Origin: CAYFPO01 sp964345035
GTDB taxonomy: Bacteria; Fidelibacterota; Marinisomatia; SCGC-AAA003-L08; GCA-002704045
Reading direction: 5' to 3'
DNA: 64,000 nt
NCBI GenBank assembly: GCA_964345035.1
Contig: CAYFPO010000005.1
Coordinates: forward strand, 12,678 to 76,677
Shown piece by piece: positions 16,419-24,280 of the stretch (positions within the stretch are counted from its first letter, which is position 1; the number at the start of each line of letters is the position of its first letter). The notes below the pieces were generated by a model. The model had not been told where the DNA came from. It ran no database searches and saw only the letters and a program-made list of their open reading frames with translations. The translations under genes and the position numbers were made by a program.

Positions 16419-19400
16419 TCATTTGGCTATGCCGGTATTTCTTAATTGGAGTGAATTCCCGGGGGAAGTGAATAATTGATTTAATGACTTTTTTCCTTGT
16501 TTGATTTTTTTGATATTATCTGATCTTTGTCTTGTAGATCCAGATAATTTCTGTAAACTGCTCAAATTTTCAATTGTTACTGTAAACACTCCAAATGCCT
16601 CTTCAATTTTACCCCGTAATATAAACAGAGTTTCCCAATTCAGCAGGTCACCATATTGTTTAAATGCTTCCGGAAACATCACACCCTCATAGATATCTGT
16701 TTCATCTTCAAAGGTAACAAACTCCATAGGTTCTTTTTGGCGTGTAGAAGTGACCTTCCGCGTAATGAGTACTCCTGCCAATCGCACTGTCTGATTCACA
16801 AATCTGGGGATATCCTCTGCCTTGATGATTTTTCCTTGCAGTAATGGTTGATATTTATTCAATGGATGTTCCGATATGGGAAATCCGAACGATTCCCGCT
16901 CCAACTGAATTAACTCCTGATGGCTTAGATCACCATTGGTGAGTGATGGCGGAATGGCAGTGGTATTATCCGGTGCATCCAGCATTCCGGTTTCAGAACG
17001 GGATTCTTCCATACAATATAATGCAACCCGATATGCAATCTCCCGATGGGTAAGATTTGGCTCCAGATCCCTGAAACAGCCGGCATTTGTAAGGGCGATA
17101 CCATCAGACATATCCGGATTGACCCGTTGTAGAAAATCATCCAGAGATTGAAAATTACCTACTTTTCTTTCTTCTAAAATAGTAACCAGTATTTTCTGCT
17201 GCAGGTTGCGGATTGCCATCAATCCCATGCGGATTTTATTCTTCCGGCCTTTATATTCCCGGTTACTCAGATTGATATCCGGGAGGAGAATTGTGATGCC
17301 AAACCGGCGGGCTTCACTAAGGTAGGCGTAAGTGGAGTAAAATCCGCCCTGATTGCTAATCACCGATGCCAGGAACTCTGCCGGGTAATGAGCTTTCAGA
17401 TAGGCACAGGTGAATGACAGCATAGCATAGGATGCGGAATGGGGTTTGCAGAAGGAATATCCGGAAAAGGACTGGATCATTCCCCATAATGCATCTGCAA
17501 GTTTCTGTGTGTATCCCCGTTTAAGCGCTCCATTAACAAATTTCTGTTTCCATTTTGGGATTAAATGTTCCAATGCCGGGCGGGATATCACTTTTCGGAT
17601 ATAATCGGATTCTGCATAGCCGAATCCTCCAATTACCCGGGCAGTGGTGGATACCTGCTCTTCATACACCATAATACCGTAACTTTCCCGAAGGAATTCC
17701 AGATCAGGATGAAGCAGTTCCCACGGTTTTCCGTGGATTCGTTCCAGCATCAGATTGGTATAGCGGTTTGCTGCCGGGCGAATGATGGATGAGTAGATCA
17801 CCACATGTTCAAAATCCACCACACCTGCTTTGGCAAGCAACTGTCGGGTAGCAGGACTTTCAATATAGAATATTCCCATGGTTCTCCCGGATTTCATCAA
17901 TGCTTCAGTTTTATTATCCCCAATGGGTTGGATCTGGTGATAATCCATATACTGATTGCGGTATAATCCAATCTGTTTCAGTGTATCCCGTACCACCGCC
18001 AGAGAGCGATTTCCCAGAATATCAATTTTCAGCAGTCCCGAATCTTCTACCTGATCCTTTTCCCACTCTACGATCTGAACCCCCTTCGGGGCAGTCAGTA
18101 CCGGTACATATTTACGGATTTCATCGGGCACCAGAATGATGCCGCCGGGATGCACTGAAGACATATGAAACGCCCCAATGATCTTCCCGCTGTATTTCAG
18201 CACAGTTTCCAAGGTTTCATCCATATCCACATTTTTGAAGCGGCTGTCGGTTTTTACCCATTGAAGCAGATCGGAACGTTTTACATACCAGCCGATTCGT
18301 TTGGTAACTGCCAGTATTTCCTCATTGGAAAGTCCATAGACTTTTGCTGTTTCACGGACTGCTGAACGGGGTTTGAGGCAGACCTGATTGGATACCATTG
18401 CAGTCCGCTCAATGCCGTATTTTTGGAAGATGAATTCCAGTATGTCATCCCGCTCATCCCATGGAAAATCCACATCAATATCCGGCATATCCACCCGTTC
18501 AGGATGGATAAACCTCTCAAATTGAAGGTTGTAACAAATGGGATCCACCTGCGTAATAAACAGGCAGTAACTCACAATTGATGCTGCCCCGGAACCCCGC
18601 CCGATAGTAGATTTGGTCTGCTTGACAATATCCTGTACCACCAGGAAATAGGGCGCAAAACCTTTCTGAGTGATGAGGGAGAGTTCGTATTCAATACGGT
18701 TTTTAACTTTGTTAATGGGATGGGCTGATAGCTGCTGACTACTGACTTTTGGAATATCTCCATTGCGTATTGCTTGGGAAGCTTGATTCGGTAACCAATT
18801 TTTCACTTTTAATTTTTCACTTTTAATTCTCATTTCTCCATATCGTTTTTCTGCACCAGCATACACCAGTTTCCGGAGTTTCTCATTTGCCTGATGCTGA
18901 TCTTTCAGGGACATTCCCGGAAAAACCGTATTCACAAAACTCCAATCCGTTTTGCAGCGTTCTGCCAGATAATGGGAATTGTCAATGGCATCCAGACTGT
19001 TGGGGAAGAGTTGGATCATCTCTCTTTCACTGCGGAAATAATGCTGTTCTCCTTTCACCGTTTCCGGCGGGAGTTGAGAGAGGGTAGAGTTATGGTCAAT
19101 GGCGCGGAGTATACGGTGCACGGGCTGATCTTCCTGATTAAGAAAATATACATCACCTGTTACCACCATTTCCAGGTTGAATTTCTGTGACATCCGGCGG
19201 GCAGTCAATTCTTCCATCCCCGGTCGGAGTTCTACAAACAAATGGGTGTCCGGAATGAATTGTGAGAGAGTATCTAATGCAGTTTCACGGTGCGCCAGAA
19301 TGAATAATCCACTGCATCGGGATGAGAGTAAATCCGTGAGCGATTGGTGCGCATTATCATGAACCAGTGAAATCACCCGGCAGAGGTTCTCATAACCAAT

Positions 19401-19640
19401 CTGATTTTCTGTCAGCAGAATGATATCATCCGTATCCGTAATGAGGTTCACTCCGCAGATGGGTAGAATGCCGTACTCCTTGGCGGACTGTACAAAGCGG
19501 ATAAATCCCCAGATACCGTTAACTTCCGTAAGCGCCAGACAGGGCATTTGATAATTCTGTGCCAAAGTCAGAATCTCCCTGGGAGAAGCAGCACCCTGAA
19601 GTTTGGAATATGTGGAATGAGTATTGAGATGGGTAAACAT
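16419..19640 (-). CDS. dnaE2: Error-prone DNA polymerase, DnaE2/ImuC type
   Basis: A 1073-residue C-family DNA polymerase. Domain order is an N-terminal PHP domain (THLNTHSTYSKLQGAASP; the first His of the usual HxH pattern is Asn6), the palm with catalytic aspartates in PDIDVDFPWDERDD (Asp389, Asp391) and in LLKIDILGNRSLAV, then an HhH region and a C-terminal OB fold (VRLAGVLITRKV...FVTFEDETD). The length matches DnaE2 rather than the longer replicative DnaE1, and the SOS neighbours (LexA, ImuB-like, SRAP) support that. Residues about 270-308 are an in-frame insertion encoded by repeat-like DNA. A candidate LexA site lies 52 bp upstream of the ATG. Confidence 0.92.
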   Translation of the reverse strand: MFTHLNTHSTYSKLQGAASPREILTLAQNYQMPCLALTEVNGIWGFIRFVQSAKEYGILPICGVNLITDTDDIILLTENQIGYENLCRVISLVHDNAHQSLTDLLSSRCSGLFILAHRETALDTLSQFIPDTHLFVELRPGMEELTARRMSQKFNLEMVVTGDVYFLNQEDQPVHRILRAIDHNSTLSQLPPETVKGEQHYFRSEREMIQLFPNSLDAIDNSHYLAERCKTDWSFVNTVFPGMSLKDQHQANEKLRKLVYAGAEKRYGEMRIKSEKLKVKNWLPNQASQAIRNGDIPKVSSQQLSAHPINKVKNRIEYELSLITQKGFAPYFLVVQDIVKQTKSTIGRGSGAASIVSYCLFITQVDPICYNLQFERFIHPERVDMPDIDVDFPWDERDDILEFIFQKYGIERTAMVSNQVCLKPRSAVRETAKVYGLSNEEILAVTKRIGWYVKRSDLLQWVKTDSRFKNVDMDETLETVLKYSGKIIGAFHMSSVHPGGIILVPDEIRKYVPVLTAPKGVQIVEWEKDQVEDSGLLKIDILGNRSLAVVRDTLKQIGLYRNQYMDYHQIQPIGDNKTEALMKSGRTMGIFYIESPATRQLLAKAGVVDFEHVVIYSSIIRPAANRYTNLMLERIHGKPWELLHPDLEFLRESYGIMVYEEQVSTTARVIGGFGYAESDYIRKVISRPALEHLIPKWKQKFVNGALKRGYTQKLADALWGMIQSFSGYSFCKPHSASYAMLSFTCAYLKAHYPAEFLASVISNQGGFYSTYAYLSEARRFGITILLPDINLSNREYKGRKNKIRMGLMAIRNLQQKILVTILEERKVGNFQSLDDFLQRVNPDMSDGIALTNAGCFRDLEPNLTHREIAYRVALYCMEESRSETGMLDAPDNTTAIPPSLTNGDLSHQELIQLERESFGFPISEHPLNKYQPLLQGKIIKAEDIPRFVNQTVRLAGVLITRKVTSTRQKEPMEFVTFEDETDIYEGVMFPEAFKQYGDLLNWETLFILRGKIEEAFGVFTVTIENLSSLQKLSGSTRQRSDNIKKIKQGKKSLNQLFTSPGNSLQLRNTGIAK
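18717..18833 (-). repeat. Repeat-like DNA translated in frame inside dnaE2
   Basis: Codons 270-308 of dnaE2 encode MRIKSEKLKVKNWL... and KVSSQQLSAHP, which have no counterpart in the polymerase fold between GAEKRYGE and NRIEYELSL. The DNA is low-complexity: a TTTTCACTTTTAATTCTCA string (18814-18832) recurs exactly at 22927-22945 beside the four-helix-bundle gene, and the AGTCAGTAGTCAGCAGCTATC type sequence resembles common intergenic repeats. It stays in frame, so the protein may be functional. Confidence 0.6.
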
Positions 19641-19692
19641 ACGCTGTTAATAGGATTTATTCATTTAGTTACTTTTAATCTACATTACACTA

Positions 19693-19706
19693 TGATAAAT
19701 AAATAG
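19693..19706 (-). promoter_or_regulatory. Candidate LexA half-site upstream of dnaE2
   Basis: TGATAAATAAATAG matches the reverse complement of the palindrome upstream of lexA (TGATAAATACATTATCA) at 11 of its first 12 positions. It begins 52 bp upstream of the dnaE2 ATG, almost the same distance as at lexA (51 bp). The second half of the palindrome is not preserved, so binding is uncertain. Confidence 0.35.
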
Positions 19707-19765
19707 TTTGCGGAGATAGGTCATTTGTGAACTGTATTCACGTCATTTAATCTGCAAGCGGATTA

Positions 19766-20252
19766 TTATTTCAAAAGCATCACTTTCTGGGTTTTGGTGT
19801 AGTCTTTTGTTACCAGATTTATGAAATAATTACCTGATGAATAATTAGATGCATTCCAATTGTAGAGGTAGCTGCCAATTTCAAGATGTCCATTTAAAAT
19901 GGTTTCAATTAACCGTCCATTCATATCAAATATTTTTATTGTGACCAAGGTCAGTTGGGAGAGTATCTCTATGTACGATAGTCCATTGATTTTGCACTGT
20001 GGAGTTTTTTTCAAGTGAAGCAAACAATGTTTGTTTGATGGTGATATTATTTTGCCTTTCAATCCAAGCAATAACTGCTTGATTAGGATTATTTGGATTA
20101 ACCGCAATACTGGGTTCCATTTCATTTAATGTTTCTTTGCCAATTTCTATATTATAAAAGTTTTGAGCATTGACTATTATTGGACATATGTATAGGTAGG
20201 ACAATAGAGTAACTAATATTCTAATATTCATGATCTCCTTTACATTGGACAT
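19766..20252 (-). pseudogene. Collapsed secreted protein gene: N-terminus joined out of frame to T9SS-like sorting domain
   Basis: Frame one (20252 to 19926) starts with a signal peptide (ILVTLLSYLYICPIIVNAQ) and the start of a sialidase/BNR-like protein (EPSIAVNPNNPNQAVIAW). Frame two continues as a complete type-IX-secretion-like C-terminal domain (IKIFDMNGRLIETILNG, then SSGNYFINLVTKDYTKTQK), ending at 19766. The switch falls near 19930-19950. The protein in between, expected to be several hundred residues, is missing. It is therefore a broken gene caused by an internal deletion, unless the assembly joined two reads wrongly here. It sits between dnaE2 and the ImuB-like gene. Confidence 0.65.
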
Positions 20253-20255
20253 CTT

Positions 20256-21270
20256 TTAATTTAATATTACATTTACAATTAAAATAACATCTAAAACATT
20301 TATCACACCATCAGTGTTAAAATCAGCTGCCCATAATTGGGCATTGTACCCTTCAAATTCTCCATTTATTATACCCACACATAAAACAACATCATCTAAA
20401 ACATCAATATTTGTATCAAAATTAGTATCCCCCTTTGTTTCCAGATGAAAATTACCATTTTCGGAGTCAATAAACAATGGGTCTCCTACAATGTAATCCC
20501 AAGAATACCAGGATGGATTAGGTACATCAGGTGAAAATAATGAATAATAAGTATGTGGGGCACCTTCTGCATCAGCTGCAAAATCGTCAAAAATAATGGA
20601 ATTGTACACATAAGCATCAGCCCAACCACCAACACCTATACCTGCCCCATATGGAGCCTCGTTTCCTTTAATTATACAATTATAAAACTTTGGGTCACCA
20701 ACCATCATAGATACTGCCCCTCCATATTGTGTAGCTATGTTATTGAGAAAAATACAATTTATTATAAACAGAAGATGCATCATTACCATTAAAAATTACC
20801 AACATTTTTCCGGGATCATCAATGTCTGTAACCATATGAGAAACACCACCACCTTCTGTACAACCTGCATCTTCCAAAGACATTCCCACATACTCCCAAT
20901 CTGAATTATCAATTTCTGTATTTAAACTCCATAAACCATCGGGTCCAGTACAGGCAAACAGAAAGGGTGGATATAAAGCTAAATCCCTAATAACTTTATC
21001 TTCCATCCCCAAAGAATACCATTGTGGTAGATGTATTATCAAATCTATCATAAGTATTATATCCTGCACATCCGTTTCACAATCTTCATTCATATCAGAT
21101 GCCCAGAGTTCGTATTCAGTGGGTTCAGGTGGTACTTCCAGAACAATGTTTACTGTGCGGATGATGTCCAGAATGTCAACAGTACCATCCTGATTCAGGT
21201 CACCCAGAAGGTCTCTGTCTTGTGAGAGTAGAAAGGATAGACTAAAACCATATAAAAGCAACCGTTTCAT
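20256..21270 (-). pseudogene. Frameshifted/chimeric secreted dockerin protein
   Basis: The 5' frame (21270 to 20740) has a signal peptide (LLLYGFSLSFLLS), an N-terminal dockerin pair (GDLNQDGTVDILDIIRTVNI and DMNEDCETDVQDIILMI) and a propeller-like start (GPDGLWSLNTEID, DDPGKMLVIFNGND). The 3' frame (20789 to 20256) encodes right-handed beta-helix repeats (NCIFLNNIATQYGGAVSMM, FYNCIIKGNEAPYGAGIGV) and a second C-terminal dockerin pair (NFDTNIDVLDDVVL, DFNTDGVINVLDVILIVNVI). The frames overlap by 50 bp with no shared reading. The two halves look like different protein types, so this may be a fusion of two genes by deletion. Either the gene is dead or the assembly is chimeric. Confidence 0.6.
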
Positions 21271-21300
21271 AAGCAGAATTTACTATTATTCGGAATATTT

Positions 21301-22467
21301 TTATAGCGCATAATCAATTCTTCTGTGTATGCTGTTAAATCCATATTTTCTGCGGATGATATCCAGTGCTTCTGCCAGTGCCGGGTTATTTCTTTTAGGC
21401 GGGGTGAACAGGTTTAATTGATTGGCGGCATATTGGAGTCCGGATGCGTCAATGATCATTGTTCGGATTCGGTTGCGGCGGGTATTGGCAATGTCAAAGA
21501 GCCGGATGCATTCCATAGTAACGGTATGGTCGTCATTCTGTAGGAGTTTCCCGTTACGGCGTCTGCGGAAACCATCAGTGTAATGAATATCCACAGTGAT
21601 CTTTCGGGCGGTCTGCTGCCGTCTGCGGAGTTGAAATGCCACTTTCTCTGCCAATGTCCGCACAGCAGAATGGAGCAGATCTTCATCATTGGTATCTGTG
21701 GGCATTACCATCTGTTCCACAATATGGTCTCTGAGTCTGGACGGTTTCACCGGTGAAGTGTCAATGCCCCGTGCCTCCATGATCACCTGACGATGGAAGA
21801 TGCCGAAAAATGTCCGGCAGGTATGTGTATCACCAGCCAGTGCCTGAATATGCATTACCTTCTGCAGTAAGAGAAAATTGATTATCCGCCGCACAGGTTT
21901 TTCCCGTGCTACCGGCAGAACCGGCACATTCAGGGGCGCCAGAAAACCGGCTTCTGTGCCGGGGTCAATCCGGTGGATACGCTCCGGGACCACTGCAGTG
22001 GATATCCGGCTTACCAGCTTGTTGACACTGATACCAATATGGCTGGGAAGATTCACTTTGGACTGCACATCCCGGGAAATAAGATATCCTGCCTGCATCA
22101 TATTCCGGTACACCGGTTCAGTGCCGGTCATATCTGCATAATACTGCCCAAAAGATGCCGGCTCAAGTACCGGCGAATATGTAGAAATAGTGCGGTAAAT
22201 ATAATGGTGCATCCGGCTGTAGAGAGTGGAATTATACGGTAGGAGCAGCGTACTGTGAGACATTTTCCGAAGCAGTGATACTTTCATTCCCGGCTGCAGC
22301 CCTTCTTTCCGGGCTTCATCCGACAGAGAAACAATACTGCCGTTCCGATGGTGAGAAGAAATAATTGCCACCGCCCGTGTCCGCAGACTGGTATCCAGAA
22401 GACGTTCTGCCTGGAGCTCAAAATTATTGAACCGAATATGGAAAACAGCATTGGTCATTATGACCAA
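21301..22467 (-). CDS. imuB: ImuB-like catalytically dead Y-family polymerase
   Basis: A 388-aa Y-family (DinB/UmuC) fold protein; ATG at 22458 (385 aa) is an alternative to the TTG at 22467. The acidic active-site residues are gone: the usual D-x-D at the start reads HIRFNNF (Arg12, Asn14), and the usual SIDE motif reads SFGQYYADMTG (Gly107, Gln108). Loss of catalytic acids is the hallmark of ImuB, the clamp-binding hub of the DnaE2 mutasome. A clamp-binding motif QLNLF is at 350-354. It lies in the same region and orientation as lexA and dnaE2; ImuA was not found. A degenerate but active polymerase is unlikely given the missing residues. Confidence 0.8.
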   Translation of the reverse strand: MVIMTNAVFHIRFNNFELQAERLLDTSLRTRAVAIISSHHRNGSIVSLSDEARKEGLQPGMKVSLLRKMSHSTLLLPYNSTLYSRMHHYIYRTISTYSPVLEPASFGQYYADMTGTEPVYRNMMQAGYLISRDVQSKVNLPSHIGISVNKLVSRISTAVVPERIHRIDPGTEAGFLAPLNVPVLPVAREKPVRRIINFLLLQKVMHIQALAGDTHTCRTFFGIFHRQVIMEARGIDTSPVKPSRLRDHIVEQMVMPTDTNDEDLLHSAVRTLAEKVAFQLRRRQQTARKITVDIHYTDGFRRRRNGKLLQNDDHTVTMECIRLFDIANTRRNRIRTMIIDASGLQYAANQLNLFTPPKRNNPALAEALDIIRRKYGFNSIHRRIDYAL

Positions 22468-22468
22468 T
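22450..22468. promoter_or_regulatory. 19-bp perfect palindrome over the imuB start codon
   Basis: ATTGGTCATTATGACCAAT is a perfect inverted repeat around one central base. It spans both possible imuB start codons. In mRNA the arms AUUGGUC and GACCAAU could pair around an AUAAU loop, placing the AUG at the hairpin. It could control translation or be an operator; it does not match the lexA palindrome. Confidence 0.4.
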
Positions 22469-22496
22469 GAAAAATGAAAAATGAAAAATGAAAAGT
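22469..22496 (+). repeat. GAAAAAT tandem repeat
   Basis: Three copies of the 7-bp unit GAAAAAT followed by GAAAAGT lie in the spacer upstream of the ImuB-like gene. Similar low-complexity DNA lies on the other side of the neighbouring four-helix-bundle gene (22905-22945) and within dnaE2. Confidence 0.7.
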
Positions 22497-22511
22497 TGAG
22501 GCCATAATATA

Positions 22512-22901
22512 TTACTCTTTATTTTTTCTCTTTTTGGATGTAATCAATATTGAAGATAAGATTTTAATGATTTGAGATGTCTCGTCAATCAATCTGGATA
22601 GGTGCTCAGTAGGCATTAATGACGACTCTTTAACTAACCGTAACCAGTATGCTGATTCATATGCTTCTTTGTGAGCAATGGATATCTTAGAAATAAAATC
22701 TGCTTTACTTTGACCTCCCTGTGCTTCCTGAATGTTTGCGCCAATACTGGTTGCCGAGCGGAGTAATTGTTTCCCAAGGATTCTGCCTACATCATCCCTC
22801 TTTAAATTTTGAAATAGCTTTATTATCCTGAGTGAATATATAACACTTCGCTCTCCGATATCGGTTTTATGATTCTTTTCCATTATCCGATTCCTTCCCA
22901 T
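22512..22901 (-). CDS. Four-helix-bundle protein (23S rRNA intervening-sequence family)
   Basis: A 129-aa protein of the four-helix-bundle family originally found in 23S rRNA intervening sequences. Diagnostic stretches are GKQLLRSATSIGANIQEAQG and ADFISKISIAHKEAYESAYW. An internal ATG (MEKNHKTD, at 22883) gives the more usual length of about 123 aa. The proteins are thought to bind nucleic acid, but the role of free-standing copies is unknown. It sits between lexA and imuB, with simple-sequence DNA on both sides, and looks like a hitchhiker in the SOS cluster. Confidence 0.88.
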   Translation of the reverse strand: MGRNRIMEKNHKTDIGERSVIYSLRIIKLFQNLKRDDVGRILGKQLLRSATSIGANIQEAQGGQSKADFISKISIAHKEAYESAYWLRLVKESSLMPTEHLSRLIDETSQIIKILSSILITSKKRKNKE

Positions 22902-22942
22902 GATTTCTTAATTTTTAATTCTACACTTTTCACTTTTAATTC

Positions 22943-23539
22943 TCAACCGTATTGCCTGAAGACTGCCAAAACAATACCATTGATTTGAAAATCATCTTCC
23001 GGATGAATGTGGATAATGTCATACTTCGGATTTCGGGGATGCAGTTCAGCTCCATTGGCACCAGCATAATACCGTTTCAATGTGGCTTCATTATTCACCA
23101 GTGCCACTACAGTGTCTCCGGTATTGGCTGTTTCCGTTTTTCGGACAATTATGAAATCGCCATCCTGAATATGGTCATCAATCATGGAATCGCCCTTGAC
23201 TTTCAGAACATAATTATTGCCATTGAGATAGGAAGGAGGCACTTCTATTTGTTCAGTATCTTCAAATACTTCCAGAGGATTCCCGGCAGTGATCAATCCC
23301 AGTAGAGGAAGGGAATTATGCATATGCTGTTCCAGAACTGACAGAGCCCGTTTGCCGTTGTATCCTCTGATTCGTTTCAATACGCCTTCCTTCTCCAGTT
23401 CATTCACGTACCAGTTAATGGTACCCAGTGATTTGATTCCAAGACCATCCATAATTTCCACAAAAGTGGGGGGTCTCCCGCTGACAGCAGTGAAACTTTG
23501 AATAAAATCTACAAATCGTTGTTTTTTTGGGGAAATCAT
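22943..23539 (-). CDS. lexA: LexA repressor
   Basis: A 198-aa SOS repressor. An N-terminal winged helix (RFVDFIQSFTAVSGRPPTFV, GTINWYVNELEKEGVLKR) is followed by the self-cleavage domain: the scissile Ala85-Gly86 in LITAGNP, nucleophile Ser118 in VKGDSMIDDHI and general base Lys155 in ATLKRYYAG. It should repress SOS genes until RecA filament triggers cleavage. It heads the minus-strand run that leads to the ImuB-like, DnaE2 and SRAP genes. A 17-bp palindrome 51 bp upstream is a candidate autoregulatory operator. Confidence 0.95.
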   Translation of the reverse strand: MISPKKQRFVDFIQSFTAVSGRPPTFVEIMDGLGIKSLGTINWYVNELEKEGVLKRIRGYNGKRALSVLEQHMHNSLPLLGLITAGNPLEVFEDTEQIEVPPSYLNGNNYVLKVKGDSMIDDHIQDGDFIIVRKTETANTGDTVVALVNNEATLKRYYAGANGAELHPRNPKYDIIHIHPEDDFQINGIVLAVFRQYG

Positions 23540-23590
23540 TTTTTCTCCTTCTTTGTATTAGGATGATGCCGTTGGCTGTTTGTGATTACT

Positions 23591-23607
23591 TGATAATGTA
23601 TTTATCA
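23591..23607 (-). promoter_or_regulatory. Candidate LexA operator upstream of lexA
   Basis: TGATAATGTATTTATCA is an inverted repeat with TGATAA/TTATCA arms and a 5-bp spacer, 51 bp upstream of the lexA ATG. A partial copy is found 52 bp upstream of dnaE2. LexA usually represses its own gene, so the position fits. The motif differs from the E. coli and Bacillus SOS boxes; LexA sites vary widely among phyla. Confidence 0.45.
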
Positions 23608-23640
23608 TTTTTTATTTCTCCTTTTTAATTGAGACTCAAG

Positions 23641-23662
23641 CTACAGGCTATAAGCCATAAGC
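23641..23662 (+). repeat. Left arm of inverted repeat around four-helix-bundle pseudogene
   Basis: CTACAGGCTATAAGCCATAAGC pairs with the reverse complement of 24061-24082 at 17 of 22 positions. The two arms bracket the broken four-helix-bundle gene at 23668-24030 within a few to about 30 bp. Confidence 0.55.
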
Positions 23663-23667
23663 AATTA

Positions 23668-24030
23668 CTACTTGATAGATTCTCTTAATGTTTTAATAAA
23701 GTTCTGAAGCATTTTCTGATTTTCCTGTATTAGTCATAGAATCTGAGCTGTTACAGAATTGGGTGCAAGGTGTAGTCTTTGTACGATTAATGTCTGCGTT
23801 TCCAGCTCAAATGCAGATCCCAGGGCAATTTCCAAAAAGCGTTTGTAGTTCTTATCGCTGTCACGACTACTGGCTTCAGCAATATTAGATGGGATAGATA
23901 TACCAGCACGATTCATTTGAGAGATGAGTCCAAATGTTTCATTGTTTGGAAGCATATTAGTTAGTTTATATGTTCCTTCAACCAACTTCATCCCATGCTG
24001 CCATATTTTTAAATCCTTAAAGTTTTTCAT
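23668..24030 (-). pseudogene. Four-helix-bundle protein gene with premature TGA
   Basis: The open frame from ATG 24030 encodes 98 aa of the same family as 22512-22901: FKDLKIWQHGMKLVEGTYKL, QMNRAGISIPSNIAEASSRD and FLEIALGSAFELETQTLI. It stops at a TGA at 23734-23736, but the same frame continues without interruption for 21 more codons (LIQENQKMLQNFIKTLRESI) to a TAG at 23668. That extension matches the expected last helix and gives 120 residues, the normal family length. A nonsense mutation (Arg/Trp/Gly-type codon to TGA) is the simplest explanation. Confidence 0.75.
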
Positions 24031-24060
24031 TGTAATCTCCTATATAAATATTGGTATATG

Positions 24061-24082
24061 GCTTGCGGCATACAGCTTGTAG
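24061..24082 (+). repeat. Right arm of inverted repeat around four-helix-bundle pseudogene
   Basis: GCTTGCGGCATACAGCTTGTAG is the inverted partner of 23641-23662 (17 of 22 matches). It lies about 30 bp upstream of the pseudogene start. The remaining spacer to anmK (24083-24280) shows nothing recognisable. Confidence 0.55.
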
Positions 24083-24280
24083 TCACTTCTTTTTATAATG
24101 GCTAATAATACTCGTATATTACCCGTAAGTAATTTAACACAGATTCATAATATGGAATAGTGTTTTTTGAAGATTGTTAAGAATCAGAATAGATAGTGAA
24201 AAATGCCGGGAATATGTTAGTAATTTATGCAACAAGGATTGAAAGTATATTGCACTCTCAATTAATCCGAAAATTCCATA

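Noticed and set aside
23734..23736. UGA recoded as an amino acid
   Set aside because: Many genes in the window end in TGA at the right place (for example the phosphomannomutase and QueD genes); only this one gene has an internal TGA.
22512..24030. Diversity-generating retroelement, since the Avd accessory protein shares the four-helix-bundle fold
   Set aside because: No reverse transcriptase, template repeat or variable repeat is present in the neighbourhood.
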